Source: Chara braunii
Lineage: Eukaryota > Streptophyta > Charophyceae > Charales > Characeae
Direction of reading: 5' to 3'
Assembly (NCBI GenBank): GCA_003427395.1
Contig: BFEA01000004.1
Span: 3,797,090-3,826,016 of the forward strand
Length of the DNA: 28,927 nt
Part shown: piece by piece, positions 11,334 to 20,565 of the stretch
Numbering within the stretch: the stretch's first letter is position 1
Layout: every line of letters starts with the position of its first letter
Made by a program: the position numbers and the translations under genes
Notes under the pieces: model-generated
What the model was told of the DNA's origin: nothing
The model's database searches: none
The model's input: only the letters and a program-made list of their open reading frames with translations

Positions 11334-12144
11334 TTAGCTTAGCTGATTGTCTAGTTCATAGTTGCGCTTCCTCCTTATATAATCACTACGTCATAGCCAC
11401 CTGCATTCTAAAACGAGACACTTCCAATCGTTTCAATTCATCTTGAAAAGACGTGAACCCGATACTCAACGGCCCCATAACGGGATACCGACTGTAGCTC
11501 TCCCTTCCTCAAAAGAGGGCTTCAAACCACCCATAGTGAGTACCCACGTCCGATGGCAAGGAGGGTGCTTATGACCTCCCGCAGGGGATGATGAACCTCC
11601 TACCGACGAGGTCGCGAGTGCTCGCATTTTGGAGCCTTACGACAAAGTGCTTGATGGTCACGCCTACTGTAAATCGGATTCGAAGGGTCGGCCAGCCCAG
11701 GCCGCCCATTTGCAATTGAGGTTCAAAACGATCCTTTCTTCTCCCCTCGGAACAAAAAGACAGACAAAATTTAAAAGGAAACTAATAATAATAATAACAA
11801 TGATAATAGTAATAATTAGAAGGGAAAAAGGGAAATGAATTGGTCTGGCGCTCGACTTTCCTTTGCTTTTTGCTTTCTTTTCTCCCCGTTCCCATACATC
11901 CCATAACACGACTGGAGGGTACTTGGCGCGCAGTTGAAAGGACCACGCCAGCCCCCCCTACAATCGCGTCCCTGGGCGAGCCAGAAGACTACCGCAGCTA
12001 CAAGCCGATCGTGCTTTGCCATACAACAAGGCGTCGAGCCTGCGCGGACCAATAAAAAGTCCAGCGGCGCACTCATCCTTTTGCCGGTGGTAGCGTCGAC
12101 TGGACTAGTACCACAGCAAAATGCAGATATGGCATACCCTAGAT
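11334..12144. other. Interval without a supported gene
   Basis: This contains an AAT-rich imperfect microsatellite at about 11783-11818. The open frames here on both strands overlap one another and show no motif. Confidence 0.45.
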
Positions 12145-12351
12145 ACTATGGAAACTTACGAGCAGACGCTCAGTGCACCACGAAGATTAGAAGGCAAGTC
12201 CTCAACATGCAACGAAGGTACGAAAGCAGGTACTTGGTACGCAACGGAGGTACATGGGTAGGCACTCGACACGCAATGGAGGTACGTAGGTAGGCGCCTA
12301 GCACTCAGCAGGGGTACAAGAGCAGGCGCCTAGCACATAGCGGAGGGTCGA
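12145..12351 (+). repeat. 32-bp minisatellite, about five to six degenerate units
   Basis: Clear units lie at 12209-12240, 12241-12272, 12273-12304 and 12305-12336, exactly 32 bp apart. A partial unit starts at 12337. The core is GCAAYGGAGGTAC followed by GTAGGC or GCAGGC and a CTAGCAC-like end. A diverged unit is visible at 12177-12208 and a weaker one before it. The array stops about 20 bp before repeat Y copy 2 begins. Confidence 0.85.
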
Positions 12352-13771
12352 GACACCACGCCCTCCGACAACGTGCGGCCACAATTGACCTTTGATCTTG
12401 CCCAAATCAAGGGTTCATTGTGAGTCCGCGATTTTGCCTGGGGGCTAGAGTGACAGCCAACCCTCCTTAACCACTATAAAAAAGGCAGTTGTCCTCAACT
12501 GCCACACAGTAGCACTCGTGATGCCAGTGTGTGACAGCACACTTTAATGTTGTTGGGCTGCAGAGGCTGTTAGAGGCAACGTGGGAGGAATCTGGAGGTC
12601 TGCAGTGGAGCTTAAACGAGGAGGATAGTCATAGTCGGGGTAGGGAGCACTCTAGTCCACTTCCCTCTGGGCGGTGGAGCGATCCTTGGGACTCTCCGGG
12701 GTCAAGGTGGCACGACAGGAGGCTGTTTTGGGCCTGGATTTGGTCCAGAGCCCGAATTTTATTGATTTAACATTGGTTTTCAGCGCCAACAGCGGACTTC
12801 AGGGCGCGCTGGTGAACGTTCCATTAGAATAAAGTGCAGCACGTTGATTTCTCACTCTTATGAGGTTATGATACCGATGTTTTCCGACATAAACGGTGGT
12901 AAATTTTGTGGCGTGATGTTGCCGAAATTAGGGGTCGTCAGACAGCGCTAAGTGGAAGGAAAGTGCTGTTTTTTTTTTTTATGCTGAGGGATTCGCCATC
13001 AACGTCATTAGGAGGGGCGAAATGCAGTGAGACTGTGGTGACGACACGGCGAGCAGCGAGATCTGTGTTCATTTATGCTTGTGGACTATGTAAGTTGAAG
13101 TGAAGTTGTTGACGATAGTTTGAAGGTTGGGCCAAACTTGTCAAGGTGGAATGGCACGCCGTTTTTTTTGTGCAAGCGCCAGCGGTAGTAAGGCCATTGG
13201 CATTGGCCAAGTGGGATCTTTTGAGACCAGCGGAGCATGTGAGTGGGACAGGCAATGCCGACAGAGTTGGCTCTCGCGGGTTTTATTTTTTTGTGAGACG
13301 TGGTGGAAGTGGCTTTGGCAGGAAATGTCATCTTGTGCTGGAAGGAGTAGTGTAAGACCACCTAGCCACTTGGGACCAATTGGCACAGACGTCGGACCAG
13401 TGAACTTTATTTTGTTTTAGACATATGCAGTTCGACGTTGTTACACTTGGGGCTACCGCGAGTGGGACATGGGAGTGGAAGGCTATGTAACACCCGCGGA
13501 GGCGGACAGGCGCGGCCAAGTCCGCGGCCGCGGCCAGTCCGCGAAGCCCGCAGATGTGTCCGCACGGACGCGCGGATTCGCGGACACGTGGCGGCCGCAG
13601 GGGAGGATATTTCGCGATTCTGGCGGCGCCACGTGGCAGTGCATTCCCTGCCCCACCCCCCCACACACAAAAAAAAGAGGAAAAGTTGAACTTTTGGTGG
13701 GGGGGTATGGGCGAAATCCAAGGAAATTCGAAAGAAAAAAAAAACGCATTTTTTTTTATTTTTTTTTTCCG

Positions 13772-13794
13772 TTGATTGATTGATTGATTGATTG
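13772..13794. repeat. (TTGA)n microsatellite left of the gap
   Basis: Five to six TTGA units are followed by poly-T and two copies of CGATTTTGCTTTTTT. The reverse-complementary unit TCAA forms the tract on the other side of the gap. Confidence 0.95.
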
Positions 13795-13847
13795 TTTTTT
13801 TTTTTCGATTTTGCTTTTTTCTTTTATTCGATTTTGCTTTTTTTTTT

Positions 13848-14417
13848 NNNNNNNNNNNNNNNNNNNNNNNNNNNNNNNNNNNNNNNNNNNNNNNNNNNNN
13901 NNNNNNNNNNNNNNNNNNNNNNNNNNNNNNNNNNNNNNNNNNNNNNNNNNNNNNNNNNNNNNNNNNNNNNNNNNNNNNNNNNNNNNNNNNNNNNNNNNNN
14001 NNNNNNNNNNNNNNNNNNNNNNNNNNNNNNNNNNNNNNNNNNNNNNNNNNNNNNNNNNNNNNNNNNNNNNNNNNNNNNNNNNNNNNNNNNNNNNNNNNNN
14101 NNNNNNNNNNNNNNNNNNNNNNNNNNNNNNNNNNNNNNNNNNNNNNNNNNNNNNNNNNNNNNNNNNNNNNNNNNNNNNNNNNNNNNNNNNNNNNNNNNNN
14201 NNNNNNNNNNNNNNNNNNNNNNNNNNNNNNNNNNNNNNNNNNNNNNNNNNNNNNNNNNNNNNNNNNNNNNNNNNNNNNNNNNNNNNNNNNNNNNNNNNNN
14301 NNNNNNNNNNNNNNNNNNNNNNNNNNNNNNNNNNNNNNNNNNNNNNNNNNNNNNNNNNNNNNNNNNNNNNNNNNNNNNNNNNNNNNNNNNNNNNNNNNNN
14401 NNNNNNNNNNNNNNNNN
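13848..14417. other. Assembly gap (570 N)
   Basis: An unbroken run of N. Open frames drawn across it are meaningless. Further single ambiguous bases occur at 14528 and within the satellite near 23819-23836. Confidence 1.
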
Positions 14418-14438
14418 CACACACACACACACACACTC

Positions 14439-14496
<58 letters not shown>

Positions 14497-14512
14497 TCAA
14501 TCAATCAATCAA
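14418..14512. repeat. (CA)n followed by (AATC)n microsatellite
   Basis: About ten CA units at 14418-14437 lead into about seventeen AATC units from 14441 to 14512, with one irregular unit (AATATC). Confidence 0.97.
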
Positions 14513-15234
14513 ACCTTTTTTTTTTTTNAAGTTTTTTGTTTATTTATTTTTAAATTTTGTATCTTTATTTTTCTAAAACACCTCATACCCCTGCAAAAAA
14601 CAGAAATTCATTTCTAAAAAATACAGGTGAACTTTGGGACTATATATCTGATGATAAAAAATGACAAAAAAAAAATCCAACTTTTTTTTTCTTTTTTTAA
14701 TGTTTTTAAAATCGAATTTAGTTTTTGATTTTTTAAAAATCCGAAACAAAGTCGGATTCCAAAAAAACAAATAAGGGGATGTAGGGCTTAAAATTCCCTA
14801 CAACCCCTCTTTTTGTTTTTTAACCAATTATTTAATTCAGGAAAATTCTGGTAAAATCGGGTCCGCGGCGCGGACTAGGTAGGCCGCGGATGCGGACCCG
14901 TCTGCGTTCGCCATCCGATATTGGACCCGCGGACGCGTCTGTGTGTGTTACATAAATGGAAGGTGAATTGAGGTCATTGGTTGGTCTGGGACTTACCTTA
15001 AGACTATGGTTTTTCTTCGACAATGTGTATATATTTTTTTCTTTACTTTCTTGAGTGAGTTGCGGCTCGTTCGACACCACTTCAGTCAAGGTGAGTTGGC
15101 GACTTGGTTTTCCCTCCACACCTGTATGAGCCCACACTTTGCTTGACCCTGTTTGTTGTGAACGTTCAAAAGAAAAGGTTAAGTAAAGTGTGTGTGGTCA
15201 TGCATGTGAAAAAGTAGAATATGATGGGAGTATG

Positions 15235-15704
15235 GTACACACCGTTATCGCACACCCGAAAATTTGGAAATTAAAATTGTGAATTGGGGAAAATGATGTT
15301 GTCTTGTCTATCCTGAAAATTGGAACGTTATGGAATGAAAAAGGTACTTCAATCATGAATTCAAGAGGAGAGAAGGGTTGTTGATAGTGAAACCACCTAG
15401 TAAAGTAAGGTGTTTCGGTCTTGAAACACACATGTTTTAAAAAGTTCACAATTTTTCAATTGTGTGAAGACTCCCCGATTTTCAGTTACCTAAAAGTTTT
15501 TCCTGATTTTTTGTTCTCCGAAGAAAAAAAAAAACGTTTCAGAGTGTTTAACCCACGGAAAACAATTAACGAGTGTTCACCCAATTGAATGTTTTTCATG
15601 AACTGAAAAGTGTCAAAAACTTTACTGATTTTCATTTGCCTGAACGCTTTCCCCAATTTCATGTGCCCTAAGATTTCCCTAATTTTCACTAGGCCTCATA
15701 AGGC
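15235..15704. other. AT-rich interval without a supported gene
   Basis: Sequence between repeat Y copy 2 and the 225-bp direct repeats. Short open frames on both strands are Phe/Lys/Ile-rich, as expected of AT-rich non-coding DNA. The phrase CCTAA-A/GTTT-TTCC recurs a few times (TTTTCATTTGCCTGAACG, TTTCATGTGCCCTAAG), so weak internal repetition is possible. Confidence 0.4.
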
Positions 15705-15929
15705 TGCACCTTTTCGTGGCCTGGTTCCCGCTCTTCGAGCCCTAGTATGTGCGCTCTTATTGCAATATATAGGAAAATGTTATCTCTTTCCTGACCGAAC
15801 GCGTCTAGTTCCTAATCCTACCCGCACCTCACTTCACGAACCCGTTCAACTGCGTCTCGTAGACATGGTTGGGGGTTGACCAAGGGTTGGTCCTTCCCAA
15901 TGAACCCCTTTCACGACAGGCGGTGGTCC
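15705..15929 (+). repeat. Direct repeat of a mini-element, left copy (LTR-like)
   Basis: This matches 16307-16533 closely: TTCGTGGCCTGGTTCC, TCTTCGAGCCCT, CCCGCACCTCAC, CTCGTAGACATGG and TTTCACGACAGGCGGTGG all recur. A TATA-like string (AATATATAGGA) occurs near 15764 and its counterpart is AATAAATAGGA in the other copy. The ends are not TG...CA and no primer-binding site follows, so an LTR is only one reading. A segmental tandem duplication is the other. Confidence 0.85.
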
Positions 15930-16169
15930 CCATCTTGAGTTCGTCAATTTGGGTGTCTCCAACCACCCAGTTGGATAAATAAAATAAGTCGTGTCCATCT
16001 CGCTGCGGACTATTGCAGCGTCTCCTTCAAGTTCGCTATCGCGCCTGAGAGAACAAACACTGCAAAGGAGCAATTCATTTGGTACTGTTGCGGTCGCCCA
16101 TAAAATTAACAAAGCCATCATTAAGGCGAATAAAGCAATAGCTTCAGTTAAAGCAAAACCTAAAATGGG
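15846..16169 (-). other. Open frame running from the atp9 fragment into the left direct repeat
   Basis: The frame of the atp9 fragment stays open past its homologous end for about 80 more codons, through segments such as DAAIVRSEMDTTYFIYPTGW, and stops at 15846 inside the left direct repeat. The extra part resembles no protein I know. An ATG pair lies within the atp9 part (16116-16121). This could be a chance chimera, so coding is doubtful. Confidence 0.25.
16095..16169 (-). pseudogene. atp9: Mitochondrial ATP synthase subunit c (atp9) fragment
   Basis: On the minus strand these 25 codons read PILGFALTEAIALFALMM and then ALLILWA. This is the second transmembrane helix of the F0 c-ring subunit, including the Glu (in LTEAIALF) that carries protons through the ring in this family. 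In the intact protein the helix continues to a short C-terminus. Here the match stops at LILW and runs into unrelated sequence, and a TGA sits two codons upstream of PIL, so only about a third of the gene is present. Codons are AT-rich (TTA, ATT, GCT), consistent with a mitochondrial source. It lies midway between two 225-bp direct repeats. I infer a nuclear insertion of mitochondrial DNA, not a functional gene. Confidence 0.8.
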
Positions 16170-16306
16170 TATGGGTCAGAGGTGAGTCTCTGCCCTGTGT
16201 CCCATTCAACCTGAATGGTTCACCGGTTCCACCAAATGCTCTCATCCCGAAATGGGATTCCAACTGTCAGGTTGGACGAGAATGCAGATTGTGCTTCAGG
16301 TGTTGT

Positions 16307-16533
16307 TGCCACTTCGTGGTCTGGTTCCTGTTCTTCGAGCCCTGGTATGTGCACTCTTATTCAAAGCAATAAATAGGAAATGTTGTCTCTCTCCTGACCG
16401 AATGCGTCCAGTTCCTAAGACTACCCGCACCTCACGTTCACGAACCCGTTCAACAGTGTCTCGTAGACATGGATGGGGGTTAATCAAGGGTTGGTCCTTC
16501 CCAGTGACCCCCTTTCACGACAGGCGGTGGTCC
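16307..16533 (+). repeat. Direct repeat of a mini-element, right copy (LTR-like)
   Basis: The partner of 15705-15929, starting 602 bp downstream in the same orientation, with scattered substitutions and a few small indels. The 377-bp interval between the copies holds the atp9 fragment. A perfect 8-bp stem-loop follows at 16545-16562 (ATACCCTT, AC, AAGGGTAT). Confidence 0.85.
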
Positions 16534-17449
16534 TGTCAGCGCGAATACCCTTACAAGGGTATCCGCCCTGGTTTTTGCAAGTGGCAGAAAATAGCTTTGG
16601 TTTAAAAATTAAATATACCACGCGATTCGCGGCAGGGTTTGTTGTCTATGCGGCTGATCGTTGACTAGAACAAAGAGTGTGTGGGCTTGCAGACTTGAGG
16701 CGCACGTGATCTTTTTATCGTTGATGATTGAGGGGTCGGCGTGATCGCCGGCCAGAATTTTTTTTTCCTTCTTCTGATTAAAACAGGGATTGAAAAGATT
16801 ATGTCTCGTTGATTGATATGCTTACCTGTGGCCATGTGTACGTGCGGAGAACGACATCGACAACAAGAAGGTTTGAAGCATTTTCGGTAGCCCCGCGCGT
16901 CGCGCGGTGTGCGTTTATTCAGACGTCCCTCAGAGCTAAACCCAGATTTGGGCCTAGCGTTATTGGTTACGGTGTCGGACTTTCATCTGGGAGATTCAGG
17001 GATCGAGGTCGGGCGGTGACGGCGCGGGAACATCAGAGTGGCGCGAAGGGCCCATCAGGGCTATCCCCCTTGGGTTTTGCCGTCGGCAGCGGCCTATCAT
17101 CGGTGACATTTTTCTAAATAATTTATTCTAGTGTCGTATTTCCGTTACTTCTTATGCTTCAACGTGCCTTGACTAAGACATGGCGCCGGTCTTTGGAGGC
17201 CGTCACGGCAGTCGGGGACCTTGAGTATGCGCCTCTCTAGACGGGCCCGTTTGGACTCCGTGTGTTCCAGACGCCGATGAAATTCCTCAGCCTCGCCGTT
17301 TGGAAATACAGACCAATGAGTTCAATGTGTATGCAAGCCGGTGGATGATTAGCCCGCAAGGCGGAAGAAAAACTGAATGACGTGGGCATTTCCGCAGGAG
17401 CGCCGCCATCCGCGGTTTGCTGTGAGAGGTTTGAGTGTGAGCGTGCCCG
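16534..17449. other. G-rich interval without an identified gene
   Basis: A 102-codon open stretch at 16809-17117 is basic and Ser/Gly-rich with no motif. Perfect short inverted repeats occur at 16893-16907 (CCGCGCG, T, CGCGCGG) and as ACGGGCCCGT near 17239-17248. No long repeat copy was recognised. Confidence 0.4.
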
Positions 17450-18025
17450 TTGAGACTCGTGAGTTGGCGGACTATGCACGGGGGACCGTGGCAAGGCCCA
17501 CAGTGGTACTACGACGTGTCGCGGACCACATGGAATCATCTCCAATTCGGCCTTCAAAGCCCTCAATGGAATATTGGCTACAACCACCAAGAGATGCACC
17601 GGGGCTTGCTTAATTTGGACGCGCACTGCAGACTTTGCAGCGGCGCGGTACCCCTAATTCCGCAGCCCGCTTATCTGTGGGAGAGCTTGACCATTGGGGG
17701 CCCGAGAAGGTGGAGCACTCCGCCTGGGCGGAGTGAACACGCTGAGACTGCGGCGGGGCCGGCAGCAAAGATGAGGGGCGGACCATCGGTTGGTCTCGGG
17801 CATAGGGGCGAAAGACTTAGAGTTGGCTGGCGGCCGAGTCCCTCATCAGTTTCCCTCAGAGGCGGAGGCCGTCGGGCGGTCCGCTGCGTCGGGTGCCGTT
17901 GGACCGAGGAAAGAAAGGAGGGGCCAACGGGTAGATGTCGAGTGGGGGCGGGCACTAACTTTGCTCGTGGAATACTCTCCGACTGTAGGCTGCAAGCGAA
18001 ATGCTACAACAGGAACGACAAGTAG
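17450..18025 (+). CDS. Unidentified 191-codon open frame
   Basis: It starts at TTG, with the first ATG at codon 9. The first third is aromatic and polar (GPWQGPQWYYDVSRTTWNHL, QSPQWNIGYNHQEMHRGLL) with two close Cys (DAHCRLCSG). The rest is Gly/Arg/Pro-rich and looks like translation of GC-rich DNA. Two other frames are also open across part of it, which lowers confidence. A perfect 9-bp stem-loop (17716-17735: CACTCCGCC, TG, GGCGGAGTG) lies inside. No known domain is visible, and a fragment of a mobile-element protein or a chance frame are both possible. Confidence 0.22.
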   Translation: MRLVSWRTMHGGPWQGPQWYYDVSRTTWNHLQFGLQSPQWNIGYNHQEMHRGLLNLDAHCRLCSGAVPLIPQPAYLWESLTIGGPRRWSTPPGRSEHAETAAGPAAKMRGGPSVGLGHRGERLRVGWRPSPSSVSLRGGGRRAVRCVGCRWTEERKEGPTGRCRVGAGTNFARGILSDCRLQAKCYNRNDK

Positions 18026-18628
18026 GTTACTGTGAGGTACTGTCGGGTTGAAACAGGTGAGGAAGGGCGGAGAGTCCGGCCGGCCAGCGCGAGGAAGGGC
18101 AGCGGTACACAGCGGGCGACGGGCGGTAGGCCGGTGAGGTGCAAACGGAGACGAAGGAGAAAGGGGGGAAAGTGAAAACAGGACGAGATGAACCTGGCGC
18201 GGTTACGCGTTGGTTACGCGCAACAAAGGGGATGGCGGAAGCAGGAGTCGGGTGCAGCGGAGAACACACCACACTCTCGATCCTGAATGGAAACGAGAGG
18301 GGAAAGGGGCGATCCCAGGGTTTTTGCCCTGGGCGAACGTAATAGTGAGGTTAGAATGGCTAGGGAGCGAGTAGAAAATGAGGTAGATGGAAAACGGGTC
18401 GCGCGGGGGTATGGAAGAACGGTGAAGAAACGCGAAAGGGATAGAACACCTCGCCCGTTTCTTAACGAAAACAGGTGATTAGAGAGTTGATTTTGTGGTT
18501 TTGCTGGTGGGCGAGCTCGAATCCAGCAGTAGAATTAGTAGAAGGTTAGTGAAAAGAGAGTTAGAAAAGAAGTGGCTGCGCGGAGATGGCAGAGCCAACG
18601 ACTATGGAGGAACAAGATATTGTCCAAT

Positions 18629-18656
18629 TCACTCGATTCTCAACGGAATCGAGTGA
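18629..18656. repeat. Perfect 11-bp stem-loop
   Basis: Arms TCACTCGATTC (18629-18639) and GAATCGAGTGA (18646-18656) enclose a 6-base loop TCAACG. No U-run follows on either side that would suggest a terminator. Confidence 0.9.
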
Positions 18657-18800
18657 GCCTGAGTAGTAAGCAGGGGTATGTGACAGCTACAAGTTGGATG
18701 GAGGAGTTGGACGTAGACTAGAATTAGTAGTTTGGTCGGACCAACTTTACAGGCTGCACGCAGGAAGAGGAGAACAGCTTCGCAAAGTAGCAATGAATAC

Positions 18801-18997
18801 TCCCGCGTTTTAGAGGACGATTCATTCGGTTTCTTGCCAGTCGCTGCTGAGGGGGGGGGATGCTGGAGGCGTGCAGCAAAGATAGAAACTTACCTGTTAC
18901 TCGATGCGTTGCTCCTCCTATCGATGAAAAACTATTCCCCTCTTCTCCTCGTGTGCATATTTCCGCGTTCTAGCAGGAGATTCATTCGTTTCTTTTC
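18801..18997 (+). repeat. Diverged 38-bp direct repeat, two copies 160 bp apart
   Basis: 18801-18838 and 18961-18997 share CCGCGTT, TAG, GATTCATTCG and TTTCTT with several substitutions and one deletion. The DNA between them, including a G8 run near 18851, is not repeated. Confidence 0.75.
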
Positions 18998-19478
18998 CTC
19001 TCTAACTATCTCGTAGAGCGTACGGCGATGGCTGCCTCTGACAACTTCGAACTCCATACTCCCACCCGGATTTCTTTTCGATATATCTGCCCGTAGTTGG
19101 GGGCAAGCCTACTCTCAATCTCTGTCCTTTTTGCCTTTGCTTAGAGCGTGAGGGTCGGGGGTAGCTAGTAACTGTGGGGGAAAGCACACGTACCTGACCA
19201 TGGCCGACGGGAAGATTCGTCCCAAGCTGTGCAGTTGGTAGGTGGTGGTAATGCGGCAACTTTGCCGCTCGTCTCCAAATTTCAGTTCGTACTCCTCGCT
19301 GTCACTCATACCTGGTTTGTGCTCATTAGAGTCATTAAGCCGCCGCTGGTTAGCATGCTGCGCGTGACTGGTGAAGTCGGGGACTCGGGGTCATCGAATG
19401 GTCAAGTTCCCTCTCGTGGCCATACTTGTGTTTCCTCCATCGTCGAAGTTACCTGAGGGAGTTTACGCGCCTGCATGA

Positions 19479-19697
19479 CAGGACATCGGCTTACTGGACC
19501 TCGCCAAGATTCAGGACACTCATGCCGAGGAGAGCTGGCCTGCGTTGCATGAGAAAAGGCAGGCGACCTTATTCTCACGAGAGAAGGTGAAGGAGCTTAT
19601 CGGGTCTTTGCGGTGGCCCACAAGGTCGATGTCTTCATGCACCTCGGTTGTTGCCGTCAACACCAACAGGATACACGACCGATGTGGAGAATGCTAG
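19479..19697 (+). pseudogene. Protein-like open fragment, 72 codons, no start
   Basis: Bounded by TGA (19476-19478) and TAG (19695-19697). The first two thirds look like a genuine helical protein segment (DIGLLDLAKIQDTHAEESW, then REKVKELIGSLRWP). The end is Ser/Thr/Arg-rich. There is no ATG at the start and no partner frame of the same character directly upstream, so this would be a fragment or an exon. Family unknown; a retroelement polyprotein piece is a guess only. Confidence 0.25.
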
Positions 19698-19754
19698 TAG
19701 TTGTGCAGTAGCTCCCTGGGCTTTTAGCACCTGGTAGGAGGAAGGGCTCTGATC

Positions 19755-19937
19755 ATGAATACTGGTGATAACGAGAGTATGCTCTCGGTGACATTTTCTT
19801 TCAGTACCTTGGTTCCTCAACAGGTGAAGCGTTTTGTCTGGTTAGCTCCGGTAACGGACGAGGCCTCGACCGGCTACATGGCTATGAAGGGACCTTCCCT
19901 CACGGCCGTCTTCTTAGAGGGACGGTTGGATGACTAG
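19755..19937 (+). other. Short open frame of unknown nature (60 codons)
   Basis: It contains VPQQVKRFVWLAP and ends at a TAG shortly after FLEGRLDD. Composition is protein-like, but no motif is recognised. It lies in the same general block as the fragment ending at 19697 and the frame at 20150-20530, so all three may be debris of one element. A perfect 6-bp stem-loop sits at 19772-19787. Confidence 0.18.
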
Positions 19938-20149
19938 TCAACGGAAGAGCGAGGAATGATAGATTATGAGCTTCCCGAAATCTCCACTGTTTGCGGACTG
20001 TTCAACACTATATCGTTCTGCACTACAAGATGTGACGTTGTAGTACTTGTATGGGGATGCGGGTATGATACCTTGCCATCGAGATCGGCTGGTGGGCGCG
20101 GAGCATCGAACTAAGCTTTACTACGACTTATCTGCGTTTAGGATAAAGA

Positions 20150-20530
20150 GTGGGAAGGATTAATCTTGTTGAAGGGGCTTACCACTATGATTTGAAGCTT
20201 TGTCGGAGTGCCGTTTGTCAGCAGTTTGACTCTAGTTTGACAGGCGGCTGCGCGTTTTGGTCATCAATGCGGGGTCCTCAGGCGTGTGAAGATTACAAGG
20301 CCCTCTCTTGCGAGTCTGAGTACACCCCTCTTGTATCTGAGAGACTAAATGTTTCTACTTCTGCCCTTCTAAAATCTAAGTCTAGTCCTGATCTGAGAGG
20401 AAGGCAGCAGGCGGGATTGCAACCTGTAGGACCGCAGCAAGACTCTGTGGGGTGTCCACCTACCGATTGCGGGAGCTCTGCCGAAACTCAGGAGGAGTTC
20501 TGGAGGCAGGGAACTGAAAGGTCCTCCTGA
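20150..20530 (+). CDS. Unidentified 126-codon open frame (GTG start)
   Basis: A polar frame with six Cys residues and a Ser/Gln/Gly-rich second half (SSPDLRGRQQAGLQPVGPQQ). No domain is recognisable. The only start is GTG at 20150, which makes a free-standing eukaryotic gene unlikely. The stop is directly followed by the stem-loop cluster that begins at 20566. Confidence 0.2.
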   Translation: MGRINLVEGAYHYDLKLCRSAVCQQFDSSLTGGCAFWSSMRGPQACEDYKALSCESEYTPLVSERLNVSTSALLKSKSSPDLRGRQQAGLQPVGPQQDSVGCPPTDCGSSAETQEEFWRQGTERSS

Positions 20531-20565
20531 CCGTTTGATTTAGGATTTTGACTAGTTTCAGCTTT

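Larger units (their letters stand above)
13483..14955. mobile_element. hAT-like non-autonomous DNA transposon nested in repeat Y
   Basis: The left end CTATGTAACAC and the right end GTGTTACATAA are inverted repeats, matching at 10 of 11 positions. They are flanked by GTGGAAGG (13475-13482) and ATGGAAGG (14956-14963), an 8-bp target duplication with one mismatch. Repeat Y copy 1 supplies the empty site. Both ends carry GC-rich subterminal DNA packed with GTCCGCG and CGCGGAC motifs, including the 12-bp palindrome CCGCGGCCGCGG near 13523-13536. The interior is A/T-tract and microsatellite DNA with a 570-base gap, and no transposase frame is visible. An 8-bp duplication fits hAT. A Mutator-like element (typically 8-11 bp) is the alternative. 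Confidence 0.75.
12374..15234 (+). repeat. Dispersed repeat Y, copy 2 (split by an insertion)
   Basis: 12374-13482 and 14964-15234 together match 1302-2608. The match breaks inside the segment equivalent to about 2325-2340 and resumes at GGTGAATTGAGGTCATTG. This copy also has about 75 extra bases near 12465-12540, including a perfect 8-bp stem-loop at 12484-12503 (GGCAGTTG, TCCT, CAACTGCC). Divergence from copy 1 is moderate and includes small indels and poly-T length changes. Confidence 0.85.
18026..19478. other. Purine-rich interval with short repeats, no identified gene
   Basis: 18060-18480 is rich in G and A on the plus strand and gives Arg/Glu/Gly-rich frames. Perfect stem-loops occur at 18314-18333 (CCCAGGG arms), 18629-18656 (11-bp arms TCACTCGATTC and GAATCGAGTGA), 18732-18744 (TTGGTC, G, GACCAA) and 19253-19268 (GCGGCAA, CT, TTGCCGC). 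A diverged direct repeat joins 18801-18838 and 18961-18997, with CCGCGTT followed by GATTCATTCG and a TTTCTT tail. Confidence 0.45.

Noticed and set aside
13328-14617. Long reading frames of 200-370 codons on both strands
   Set aside because: Most of their length is the 570-base run of N, and the remainder is microsatellite and homopolymer.
15705-16533. A canonical TRIM or solo-LTR retrotransposon call for the 225-bp direct repeats
   Set aside because: No TG...CA ends, primer-binding site, polypurine tract or target duplication could be found, so I left it as an LTR-like mini-element or tandem duplication.
19461-20530. Reverse transcriptase, integrase or protease domain in the G-rich block
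   Set aside because: I looked for YxDD, DTG/DSG and zinc-knuckle patterns in the protein-like pieces and saw none.
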